Assembly (NCBI GenBank): GCA_029260755.1
Contig: JAJDCQ010000119.1
Coordinates: forward strand, 1-38,531
DNA from: Planctomycetota bacterium
GTDB taxonomy: Bacteria; Planctomycetota; J058; JAJDCQ01
Direction of reading: 5' to 3'
Length of the DNA stretch: 38,531 nt
Shown: positions 7,927-15,145 of the stretch, in pieces
Numbering within the stretch: position 1 is the first letter of the stretch
Layout: each line of letters opens with the position of its first letter
Program-made: the position numbers and the translations under genes
The notes under the pieces: generated by a model
Database searches by the model: none
What the model saw: the letters and a program-made list of their open reading frames with translations, nothing else
What the model was told of the DNA's origin: nothing

Positions 7927-8018
7927 GTCCGCAGTCCGCGTCATCCGCGTCATCCGCGGTTCCACTCGTTTCACCCCCCAGGAAAACGAAACCGCGGATT
8001 GCGCGGATTGCGCGGACG
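7926..8018. repeat. Imperfect inverted repeat, 'CGCGGATT' family, copy 4
   Basis: The left arm at about 7931-7965 consists of 'gtccgcgtcatccgcgtcat' units. The right arm at about 7987-8018 begins 'gaaaccgcggattgcgcgga'. It abuts the preceding 34-nt repeat family directly, so two unrelated hairpin families are stacked. Together they fill the gap of more than 300 bases between 7711 and 8084, in which I see no gene. Confidence 0.7.
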
Positions 8019-8084
8019 GTTCCGGTCGGCGCCGAGTCGATGCCCACCGAAGGCTTCGCCGCTCTGGAACGATCGGCTCGCGAC

Positions 8085-8885
8085 CTACTCGGCGAGCACC
8101 AGGTCCGCGACGACCGGGAGGTGATCGCTCCGCCCCGCCTCGATCACCCGCGCCGCGATCGGTCGGAGCCGTTCGTCGTAGACGACGTGGTCGAGCGTCG
8201 AGGTGATCTCGCCGACGCTCGTCTGCCAGCGCCAGGTGCGGGTGTCGATCAGCTCGTCGTGGACGCTTCGCATCCCGCGAGCGCGGAGGCGCCCGATCGC
8301 GCGGCCGTCCTCGTTCTCGTTGAAGTCGCCGAGGACGATCGTCGGCAGATCGGGGTCGAGGCGCCGCTCGTAGGCGGCGATCTCGTCCGCGCGGACGCTC
8401 GGCGTCGAGAGGTATCCCGAGACGACGCTGCCCCCATCGGAGATCGGCGGTCTCAGGTGAACCGCGAGGAGCTGGACCCGACCGAGCGGCGTCTCGAGGA
8501 TGAGCCGCCAGGCGGGAAACCATCCGCCCTCGGGTGGGTCGATGATCTCCTCCTCGACGATCGGGTAGCGCGAGAGGAGCGCGAGCCCGCCGGCGCCGCC
8601 GGCGTGGACGAACGAGATCTCGGAGAGCTCGTCACCGAATGACCGGCGCAGCGCCGTCTCCCAGCCGCGGGTCGTCTCCTGGAGGACGATCACGTCGGCC
8701 GCGCCGCGCCGGATCGCCTCGATCGTCGCCGCGTCGCCTTCGAGGCCGTAGTTGACGTTGAAGGTCATCACGCGGATCGCCGGGCGCGCGGGGTCGGGCG
8801 GCAGGGAGCTCGGAGCCGGCGTCGCCCCGCAGCCGGCAAGGCACGGCGCGAGCGCGATCAGGGTGGCGAACGTGAGGCGGCGCAT
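8085..8885 (-). CDS. Endonuclease/exonuclease/phosphatase-family lipoprotein
   Basis: This protein has 266 residues. A signal peptide with lipobox LAGC (Cys19) precedes a complete EEP (DNase I-like) domain. Its motifs appear in order: 'IRVMTFNVNYG', 'VIVLQET', 'GLALLSRYPI', 'LLAVHLRPP', 'IVLGDFNENEDG', 'TSTLDHVVYDE' and 'GRSDHLPVVADL'. The Asn, Glu, Asp-x-Asn and Ser-Asp-His residues that bind metal and perform phosphoester hydrolysis are all present. It is predicted to be exported and membrane-anchored. The substrate (nucleic acid, phospholipid or inositol phosphate) cannot be told from sequence. The ATG at 8885 has a GGGAG ribosome site that lies inside a hairpin (8891-8919), so its translation may be controlled. 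Confidence 0.87.
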   Translation of the reverse strand: MRRLTFATLIALAPCLAGCGATPAPSSLPPDPARPAIRVMTFNVNYGLEGDAATIEAIRRGAADVIVLQETTRGWETALRRSFGDELSEISFVHAGGAGGLALLSRYPIVEEEIIDPPEGGWFPAWRLILETPLGRVQLLAVHLRPPISDGGSVVSGYLSTPSVRADEIAAYERRLDPDLPTIVLGDFNENEDGRAIGRLRARGMRSVHDELIDTRTWRWQTSVGEITSTLDHVVYDERLRPIAARVIEAGRSDHLPVVADLVLAE

Positions 8886-8890
8886 GCAGG

Positions 8891-8919
8891 TCTCCCGACG
8901 GGATACGTCCCTCGGGAGA
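8891..8919 (-). promoter_or_regulatory. Hairpin over the ribosome-binding site of the 8885 gene
   Basis: Arms TCTCCCGA (8891-8898) and TCGGGAGA (8912-8919) are perfect complements, extended by GGGA-tacg-TCCC inside. On the minus-strand RNA, the arm next to the ATG carries the GGGAG Shine-Dalgarno sequence 5-7 nt from the start codon. Closing the stem would hide it. It could also act as a terminator for the upstream SIS-like gene, but no U-run follows. Confidence 0.5.
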
Positions 8920-9031
8920 TGAGACGCCAGAGGTCATCGCGAGGTCACGACTCGACCCGGGCCCGTTGCCGGAGGAGGAGAAGGAGGCCGGGGATGTCGG
9001 TCGGGTCGACGCGGCGAGGAGGAGAGGTCGG

Positions 9032-9616
9032 CTACGCGGCCGCCTTCTTCGCCTCGGGCTCGGTCTCGGCAGGCTTGACGACACAGAGGGCGCGGACGAA
9101 GCGGTCGATCTGGCGCACGGTGGCGAGGCTCGCCTGGAAGCGACTCTTGCACATCCCGCGAAGCTGGACGACGTCGGCGTGGCGGCGCCGGACGAGATCG
9201 AGCTGCGCGTCGAAGGCTCGACTGGCTCGCTCGCCCGTCAGCGCGAGCACGACGTCGCCGGCCCGGACCTCGCCCGTGCCGAGCCGTCCCCCGCGAACCG
9301 GGAGGACGCTGGCCGGAAGCCGCTTCGGCCCCTGGGTGAAGACCATCCGGACGACGACGCGGGCGAACGCGTCGTGGAGGCCCTCGTCCCCGACGACGAG
9401 GATCCGACCGCCGCGCTCCAGCGCCGCGAGGAGCGTCCCGGCGATCTCGAGCGCGCGCGGCGCCTCGCGTCCCTCGGAGCTCGACGTCGGCCGATCGCAC
9501 GGCGGGGCCACCGACGTGGCCGTCTCGAGCTGCCGCGTCGCGAGGCGCTGGGGCGTTGGCCGCTGGGGAACCGCTTCGAGACGGGACGGGGGTCGATCGA
9601 TACTCGGGTGCGTCAT
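9032..9616 (-). CDS. SIS-like (GmhA-type) domain protein, paralogue 1
   Basis: This protein has 194 residues. A polar N-terminal tail of about 60 residues is followed by one alpha/beta domain. The pattern 'AGTLLAALERGGRILVVGDEG', 'LPASVLPVRGG', 'RAGDVVLALTGERASRAFDAQLDL' and 'HADVVQLRGM' follows the order of phosphosugar-isomerase (SIS) domains, in which the first Gly-rich turn is usually GNGGS and the second SxSG. Both phosphosugar-binding motifs are altered here, so isomerase activity is doubtful. The ATG at 9616 is chosen because AGGAGG lies 7 nt upstream. A longer frame upstream has no ribosome site. The C terminus is Lys/Ala-rich. A clear paralogue lies at 10602-11435. Confidence 0.7.
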   Translation of the reverse strand: MTHPSIDRPPSRLEAVPQRPTPQRLATRQLETATSVAPPCDRPTSSSEGREAPRALEIAGTLLAALERGGRILVVGDEGLHDAFARVVVRMVFTQGPKRLPASVLPVRGGRLGTGEVRAGDVVLALTGERASRAFDAQLDLVRRRHADVVQLRGMCKSRFQASLATVRQIDRFVRALCVVKPAETEPEAKKAAA

Positions 9617-9653
9617 GATGGCCTCCTCTTCTCCTGGGTCATTCTGCCACCAG

Positions 9654-9669
9654 TGCAAGCGACGTACCC
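9654..9669 (-). promoter_or_regulatory. Candidate sigma-54 promoter for the SIS-like gene
   Basis: On the minus strand it reads GGGTACG-TCGC-TTGCA, against TGGCACG-N4-TTGCW. GG and GC are kept with exactly 10 nt between them. A start about 12 nt downstream gives a short leader carrying the AGGAGG site. Two positions differ from the consensus. Confidence 0.4.
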
Positions 9670-9769
9670 AATCGAGCAACCCTTGATTTACAAGGCCTCT
9701 AGCCGTTCGACTCATCGGGCCGGGCTGAGACCGAGACGCATCCGAGCCCATCAGAGAACGCTGTTCACA

Positions 9770-9790
9770 CGCGTCGTGATCCACGACGCG
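9770..9790. promoter_or_regulatory. Perfect 9-bp inverted repeat, operator-like
   Basis: CGCGTCGTG-ATC-CACGACGCG is a perfect dyad of 9-nt arms with a 3-nt centre. After a 2-nt bulge the pairing extends by ACAC/GTGT. It lies 17 nt upstream of the -35 of the strong promoter at 9807-9835, in the divergent region between the SIS-like gene and the Lys-rich protein gene. A dimeric regulator binding here could act on both directions. Confidence 0.5.
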
Positions 9791-9806
9791 ACGTGTCATC
9801 TTACCC

Positions 9807-9835
9807 TTGCACGTCATGACGCATCGCGCTATAAT
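9807..9835 (+). promoter_or_regulatory. Strong sigma-70 promoter with a palindrome in its spacer
   Basis: TTGCAC (9807-9812), a 17-nt spacer and a perfect TATAAT (9830-9835) form the best promoter in the window. The spacer overlaps the perfect 10-nt palindrome CGTCATGACG (9812-9821), which could be an operator. Transcription would start near 9842, leaving a leader of about 50 nt before the ATG at 9893. Confidence 0.75.
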
Positions 9836-9892
9836 CTCTCCGAAGGACGGGATCGCGGGCCCCGCGCCCGCCACAGAGAGGTAGAGACTGAC

Positions 9893-10351
9893 ATGAGCAC
9901 CAAGAAGAAGACCACCCCGAAGAGGAAGACCCCCGCCCGGACGAAGGGGTCGCGCTCCAAGACGAAGCGGCTCGACCGGATCCTCGGCGATCGGGTTCAG
10001 GCGGTGGCCGAGAGCGGCCGCGCCCGGATCCGCCGGCTCGAGGGCGAGGCCGAGAAGCTGATCGAGCGGGTGCGGAGCATCGGCTCGGCGTCCGGCTCCA
10101 AGAAGAAGGCGCCGAACAAGGGCAGGGGCAAGAAGCTGAAGCGGCTCGACCCCGTGGCGCGGATCGGCAAGCTCCTCGGAGACGGCATCGCCGACGGGCG
10201 CCGCCGTCTCCTCGGTGGACTCGGGCTGGCGACCGCGGGCGAGCTCTCGGCGCTCCGGCGCCGACTCGATGCCCTCTCGGCGCGCGTCGGCAAGACGGCC
10301 AAGCCGGCGCGGACCCGGAAGGCCCCGACGAAGGACCGCTCCGCCGCCTGA
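9893..10351 (+). CDS. Lys/Arg-rich phasin-like or histone-like protein
   Basis: This protein has 152 residues and is extremely basic. Residues 1-25 are a Lys/Thr/Pro/Arg tail ('KKKTTPKRKTPARTKGSR'). Residues 30-70 form an amphipathic helix, followed by another basic patch ('KKKAPNKGRGKKLKR'). The segment 'ATAGELSALRRRLDALSARVGK' has the form of the helix ending phasin-family (PhaF/PhaI-like) proteins, and a basic 'KTAKPARTRKAPTK' tail closes the protein. Phasins of this kind bind polyester granules and, through the basic tails, DNA; a simple histone H1-like nucleoid protein is the alternative. It has a strong promoter, a GAGAGGTAGAG ribosome site and a terminator at 10421-10440. Confidence 0.65.
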   Translation: MSTKKKTTPKRKTPARTKGSRSKTKRLDRILGDRVQAVAESGRARIRRLEGEAEKLIERVRSIGSASGSKKKAPNKGRGKKLKRLDPVARIGKLLGDGIADGRRRLLGGLGLATAGELSALRRRLDALSARVGKTAKPARTRKAPTKDRSAA

Positions 10352-10420
10352 GCATCGACATACCCCTGAAGCTGCGCCCGAGGGTCATTCGACGTCCGGC
10401 TCCCTCCGCTGGACCTCGGA

Positions 10421-10440
10421 GGACCCTCGGTCCCTTTTTG
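10421..10440 (+). terminator. Rho-independent terminator after the Lys-rich gene
   Basis: GGACC-ctc-GGTCC (10421-10433) is followed by CTTTTTG. The stem is short but GC-only apart from one A/T pair, and the U-run is correctly placed. It lies about 70 nt after the stop codon. Confidence 0.55.
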
Positions 10441-10510
10441 CCCTGAAGATCTTGCGCCAAGTCTGAAGGAATCCGTCTCGTCATGCGTCGCGCCGGCGGC
10501 GGCCCAAAGC

Positions 10511-10571
10511 CTCAAGTGGTTTATCTTGAGTAGATTGAGGGCCAACGACGATCGTCGGACCACCCGTTGCT
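10511..10571 (+). promoter_or_regulatory. Dyads and weak sigma-54-like element before the second SIS-like gene
   Basis: CTCAAG (10511-10516) and CTTGAG (10525-10530) form a dyad with an 8-nt centre. A perfect 12-nt palindrome CGACGATCGTCG follows (10546-10557). It overlaps a GG...GC pair with the correct 10-nt distance ending in TTGCT (10567-10571), which is a degraded -24/-12 element. The start codon is 31 nt further on, with AGGAGAAG as ribosome site. Confidence 0.3.
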
Positions 10572-10601
10572 CTTCCTGGCGGCAAGGACAGGAGAAGCGG
10601 C

Positions 10602-11435
10602 ATGACCACCCGACGGATTGAAAGCGACGACGAGCTCCCCACGATCCCCGATGGCGACTCCTCCGCGATGCTCGGGATGATGGAGCCCGAGGATGCGCTC
10701 CTCGACTCCTGGGTTCCGATCAAGAAGTTCGATCGCGTGGGCGCCAGGCGCTACGAGACGATCGAAGCGTTCGCGATCGCCCCCCGAGCCGAGACACCCG
10801 CCCCCGACCTCGTCCCGCAGTTCGACGACGAGTTCATCCCCCGAGATGACCTGGCCGCGGCGCCGGACGTCGCGTCCCCGCGGTCGCCCGCCCCGGTCGA
10901 CGCCTGGTTCGAGCGACACCTCGACGCGCTCGACCTCGACGAGCCGACCGATCGCGATCACCTCCGCGCCCTGGCCCAGCCCCTCCAGCTCCTCGCGAGC
11001 GAGATGGCCCGCGCCGCCGCGACGGGAAGCGTGACCTGGGTCGCGGGGGAAGCCGGCCTGACCTCGTTCGCCCGCGTCGCCAGGCGCGTCCTCGGCCGAG
11101 GAGCCCAGCCGCTGCCCGTGAAGGTCCTCACGACCGATGAGGACGGGACGCTGCCGGCGGACGCGCTCCCCGGCGACGTCCTGATCGCCTTCGGCGTCCG
11201 CGTCGGCATCGACCTCGGACGCCTCCTCGAGGACGCCCACGACCTCGGCGTCCTGACCGCGCTCGCCCGACCGGCCCGCGCGCCGGCGGCCGTGACGATC
11301 GTCGATCTCCCCCTCGACGTCACCCACGCCCGCGAGATCGTCCGCCTCGACCTCGCCGCCTGCCAGCTCCTCGCCGACCTGGCGACGGCCGAGCTCGAGC
11401 AGCGCGAGCGCGCTCGGCGCCGGGCGAGCGCCTGA
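10602..11435 (+). CDS. SIS-like domain protein, paralogue 2
   Basis: This protein has 277 residues. The first ~115 are acidic and poorly structured ('DDELPTIPDGD', 'DSWVPIKKFDRVGARRYE'). The domain at about 120-255 runs 'LLASEMARAAATGSVTWVAGEAG', 'LPVKVLTTDEDG', 'LPGDVLIAFGVRVGIDLGRLLEDAHDLGVLTALAR'. It matches the protein at 9032-9616 segment by segment, and both follow the SIS fold order with altered sugar-phosphate motifs. The C terminus is a charged helix ('LADLATAELEQRERARRRA'). No function can be assigned; a sensor or scaffold derived from a phosphosugar isomerase is a reasonable guess. It is transcribed alone: a strong terminator follows at 11481-11520. Confidence 0.7.
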   Translation: MTTRRIESDDELPTIPDGDSSAMLGMMEPEDALLDSWVPIKKFDRVGARRYETIEAFAIAPRAETPAPDLVPQFDDEFIPRDDLAAAPDVASPRSPAPVDAWFERHLDALDLDEPTDRDHLRALAQPLQLLASEMARAAATGSVTWVAGEAGLTSFARVARRVLGRGAQPLPVKVLTTDEDGTLPADALPGDVLIAFGVRVGIDLGRLLEDAHDLGVLTALARPARAPAAVTIVDLPLDVTHAREIVRLDLAACQLLADLATAELEQRERARRRASA

Positions 11436-11480
11436 TCGGCGGCGCCCCGAAACACACCCCTTCCTTCCTCTGTCGACGAT

Positions 11481-11520
11481 CTCGAGCCGAAGCCTCCGGG
11501 CCTCGGCTCGAGGTCTTTCT
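11481..11520 (+). terminator. Strong hairpin terminator after the second SIS-like gene
   Basis: Perfect 10-bp arms CTCGAGCCGA (11481-11490) and TCGGCTCGAG (11503-11512) are extended by a GCC/GGC pair inside. A pyrimidine tract 'gtctttct' follows. It separates this gene from the kinase operon. Confidence 0.7.
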
Positions 11521-11607
11521 CCCGAGATCGGTCGGCCCCACCCCCGAGGCTTGCCTCTCCGCCCCAAATCGACGGAGATGGCCGGCGTCTCGAGGGGGTG
11601 ATGCGCG

Positions 11608-14600
11608 ATGACGACGACGGGGAGCTTCGCCGCCGGAACCGCGATCGGCGGCTACACGATCGAGCGGCTGCTCGGCGTCGGCGGAATGGGGGAGGTCTAC
11701 CTGGCGCGGCAGCGCCTGAGCGAGCGCCCGATCGCCCTCAAGGTGCTGCGTCCCGAGCTGTCCGACAACGCCGTCTTCCGGAGCCGCTTCCTCCTCGAGG
11801 CGCGCACCGCCGCCAGCATCCGGCATCCCAACGTGGTCGCCACGTTCGACGCCGGCGACGACGACGGGCGCCTCTTCATCGCGAGCGAGCTCATCACCGG
11901 CGGCGACTTCTCCGATCGCCTCGAGCGAGGGCCGCTGCCAGTCGATGAGGCGATCGTCGTCGGCCTCGCCGTCGCCCGCGCCCTCGTCGCCGCGTGGGCG
12001 GAGGGCGTCGTCCACCTCGACATCAAGCCGGCCAACGTCCTGATCGACGACGACGGAATCCCGAAGGTGACCGACTTCGGGATCGCGCGCCGCGTCCGCG
12101 ACGAGGACGAGGAGGACGGCAGCGGGCGGGCGACGAGCAGCACGATCGAGGGGACGCCGCCCTACATGCCGATCGAGCAGTGGCAGGGGTTGCCCGTCGA
12201 CGGGCGGACCGACCTCTACGCGCTCGGCATCTCGATCTTCGTCCTCCTCGAGAAGCGCTACCCGTTCACGCCCGAGGATGCGGCCACGCCGCGGGAGTGG
12301 CTGGAGGCGCATCTGCTCGAGTCGCCGCTTCCGCTCTCGGCCGGCGACCCGCCCGAGACGCTCGTCGACCTCGTCGGCGAGCTCACCGGACGCGCCCCCG
12401 AGGATCGCCCCGACTCCGCCGCGGTCGTGGCGCGCAAGCTCGAAGCGATCCAGACGATCCGGGGAGGCGCCCCGACCGCTCCTGCCGTCCCGGCGAAGCC
12501 CGCGCCGATTGCCCCGGCGGGACCCCGCCTCGTCGGACGCGACGCCGAGCTCGGCCACGTCACGCAGATCATCCGCCGCGCCCACGACGGCCACGGCGAC
12601 GTGATCGTCTTCTCGGGCCCGCGCGGCGTCGGCCGATCGCGGCTGCTCCTCGAGGCGTCCGGGATCGCGGCCCGGTCGGGGGCGCGCGTCCTGCACGGCG
12701 CGGCGCGCGCGGACGCGCCCCTCGCGGCCGTCCGCGCCATCCTCGCCGACTTCTTCGGGATCGCGAACGACGCCCCGGTCGAGGAGCGCCGGGAGACGCT
12801 CCGCTCCGAGCTCGCCCGCCTCTCCGGAAGCGGCGGAATCGCACACCTCCTCCGCGCGCTCGAGCCGTTCCTCCTCGAGACGGGCGGCGACCTCGCCTCG
12901 GTGCCCGAGCTTCCGACCGCGCTCCTCGCCTGGCTGATCCGCCAGGCCGCGACCCCCGCGCACCCGATCGCGATCACCGTCGACGATCTCCACGACGCCG
13001 ACCACGCCACGATCTCGTTCCTCGTCTCGCTCGCCGAGGCGACCGAGCGGGCCCCGATCGTCCTGATCGTCTCCGCCGCGAACGGGCCGGTCGGCGACGC
13101 CGTCGTTCGCGAGCTCGCCAGCCGGGCCGCGATCGAGCGGCACGCCGTCTCACCGCTCGGGATCGACGCCATGTCGACGATCGCCGACTGGGCCTTCGAG
13201 GCCGCCGGCGAGGCGACGATCCGCGCCGCCGCCGCCGCGGCGCGCGGCCTGCCCCGGGCGGTCACCGAGGCGAAGGACCACGACGACCTCGACCAGATCG
13301 AGGCGCTGATCGGCGCGGCCGCGACCGCCTTCGAGGCCGCGTCGACCCCGCCCCCCGCCTCGGTCGAACCGGCCGAGACCGAGTCGGCCCGGGTCGAGCG
13401 TCTCCTCGGCCAGGCGCTCGACCTGCGCGCGTTCCACGACTACCCCGGCGCGATCGCGGCGCTCGATCGCCTCCTCCCGGCGCTCGAGCGCGGCCTGCCG
13501 CCCCCCCTCGAGGTTCGCCTCCGCCGCGAGCTCGCGCGCACCCTGCGCCTCGCCGGCGAGCGCCTCGAGCAGGCCGTCACCCACGCGCGGCTGGCCGCCG
13601 AGCGCGCCCGGGCCGACGGGGCCGCGCTCGCCGCGGCGGAGGCGTCGATCGAGGCGGCCCTCGCCCTCTACCTCCTCCGCAAGAACGACGAGTCGCTCTC
13701 GATCCTCGACGCGGCGGCGCGCGACCTCCAGTCGACCGAGCCGGGCGGCGTCGTGGAGGAGCGCCTCCACCAGCGACTCCGCGGCGAGATCTCGCTCGCG
13801 TGCGGCGCGGCCCTCTCGCGCTCGACCGAGGGGACGAACGCGGAGGACGCCGACGACGCCTTCGCCGAGGCGATGAACATCGCCGCCGCCCTCGGCGACC
13901 AGGACCTCTTCGGCCGCGCCGCCCACGCCCGCGGCGAGGCCGACCTGCGGCGCGGCGACCTGGCGTCGGCCAGCCGGCTCCTCACGCTCTCGGCGAGCTA
14001 CAAGGAGCGCCTCGGCGACTTCGCCGGGCTCGCGATCGCCTACGGGGGCCTCGGACGTCTGGCGATCCAGCAGAAGAACCGCGCGGCGGCGATCGAGTGG
14101 TTCGACCGGGACCTCGCGATCGCGCGCCGGATCGCCGATCTGCGCGGCGTCGGCGTGGCGGCGAACTCGCTCGGCGAGCTCTACGAGGAGGTCTTCCTCG
14201 AGTCGGGCGATCCGCGCGCGAAGACCCGGGCCGAGACGGCCTTCGACATAGCGCGCATCGCGGCCGAGCGGTCGGGCAACCCGATGGACCGCGCGATCTC
14301 GGCCTACTACCGCGGACGGTTCCTCATCCGATGCGAGCGGGAGCCCTCGCTGGGGAACGAGCTCATCGGAGAGGCGATCGCCGAGCTCAGCCGGCTCGGC
14401 AACGCCGGCCTGGTCGGCCAGATCCGCGAGCGCGTCGCCGAGCTCTCCGACCTGCCGCCGCTCCCGCCCTGGGCGGAGCCGCAGGACACCGTCACGATCG
14501 GTGAGACGCGCGACCCCGTCCTCGACGCGATCATCGACCGACGGCGCCTCCACGCGGCCGAGCTCGAACGTCTCCTGGCCGAGGGTCGCCCCCGGCTCGT

Positions 14601-15123
14601 CTTCCCCAACGACAGCCGCGCGGAGCCGCTGCCGCTCGATCAGGCGGAGATCATCCTAGGCTCCGAGCCGGGGCCCGGCGTCGTCACGGTCGCCGGACGC
14701 TCGGTGTCGGCCCGCCAGGCCCGCGTCTTCTGGTCGCGGAACGACTTCATCATCGAGGACCTCGGGAGCAAGAACGGCACCCGCCTCGGCGCGCTCCACC
14801 TCGGCCGCGGCGAGCGCGCCCGGCTCCTCCCCCACACCGCCCTCTGGCTCGGCGGGCTGGCGTGCCTCTTCGTCGCGCGCGAGGTCCACGGCAGCGACGC
14901 CGACGATCGAAGCGACGATCGACCGAGCGACGCCGACCCGCGTCTCGTCCTCGAGTACCTCGTCCGGCGCGAGTGGATCGGCCGCGGCGGCGCCGACGAG
15001 ATCCTCACGCGCGGCGACGCCCTCGACGCGGTCGCCGAGGACCTCGTCCGCCGCCGCGCGGTCACCCCCGATCAGTGGGCCGAGGCTCACCGGGCCGCCT
15101 GCTTCGCCACGTTCCTCGACTGA
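11608..15123 (+). CDS. Ser/Thr protein kinase with ATPase, TPR-like and FHA domains
   Basis: This protein has 1171 residues. The N-terminal PknB-type kinase has a glycine loop (LGVGGMGEVY, 22-31), Lys45, the catalytic loop 'HLDIKPANVL' (136-145) and DFG (156-158). Two departures stand out: HRD is HLD, and the APE motif reads PIE (188-190). A second part (about 307-560) looks like an AAA/STAND ATPase; its Walker A is GPRGVGRS (337-344) with Arg instead of Lys, and its Walker B is 'ITVDDLHDAD'. A long helical TPR-like region (about 590-960) follows. An FHA domain (about 996-1095, 'EDLGSKNGT') and a small helical tail ('YLVRREWI...PDQWAEAH') end the protein. It is likely a cytoplasmic signalling hub. 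The next gene starts 22 nt downstream. Confidence 0.87.
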   Translation: MTTTGSFAAGTAIGGYTIERLLGVGGMGEVYLARQRLSERPIALKVLRPELSDNAVFRSRFLLEARTAASIRHPNVVATFDAGDDDGRLFIASELITGGDFSDRLERGPLPVDEAIVVGLAVARALVAAWAEGVVHLDIKPANVLIDDDGIPKVTDFGIARRVRDEDEEDGSGRATSSTIEGTPPYMPIEQWQGLPVDGRTDLYALGISIFVLLEKRYPFTPEDAATPREWLEAHLLESPLPLSAGDPPETLVDLVGELTGRAPEDRPDSAAVVARKLEAIQTIRGGAPTAPAVPAKPAPIAPAGPRLVGRDAELGHVTQIIRRAHDGHGDVIVFSGPRGVGRSRLLLEASGIAARSGARVLHGAARADAPLAAVRAILADFFGIANDAPVEERRETLRSELARLSGSGGIAHLLRALEPFLLETGGDLASVPELPTALLAWLIRQAATPAHPIAITVDDLHDADHATISFLVSLAEATERAPIVLIVSAANGPVGDAVVRELASRAAIERHAVSPLGIDAMSTIADWAFEAAGEATIRAAAAAARGLPRAVTEAKDHDDLDQIEALIGAAATAFEAASTPPPASVEPAETESARVERLLGQALDLRAFHDYPGAIAALDRLLPALERGLPPPLEVRLRRELARTLRLAGERLEQAVTHARLAAERARADGAALAAAEASIEAALALYLLRKNDESLSILDAAARDLQSTEPGGVVEERLHQRLRGEISLACGAALSRSTEGTNAEDADDAFAEAMNIAAALGDQDLFGRAAHARGEADLRRGDLASASRLLTLSASYKERLGDFAGLAIAYGGLGRLAIQQKNRAAAIEWFDRDLAIARRIADLRGVGVAANSLGELYEEVFLESGDPRAKTRAETAFDIARIAAERSGNPMDRAISAYYRGRFLIRCEREPSLGNELIGEAIAELSRLGNAGLVGQIRERVAELSDLPPLPPWAEPQDTVTIGETRDPVLDAIIDRRRLHAAELERLLAEGRPRLVFPNDSRAEPLPLDQAEIILGSEPGPGVVTVAGRSVSARQARVFWSRNDFIIEDLGSKNGTRLGALHLGRGERARLLPHTALWLGGLACLFVAREVHGSDADDRSDDRPSDADPRLVLEYLVRREWIGRGGADEILTRGDALDAVAEDLVRRRAVTPDQWAEAHRAACFATFLD

Positions 15124-15145
15124 CCCCGGACGGACGACGGACGCG

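Noticed and set aside
11320..13143. 607-residue open frame on the minus strand
   Set aside because: It is antisense to the kinase gene and crosses the strong terminator at 11481-11520.
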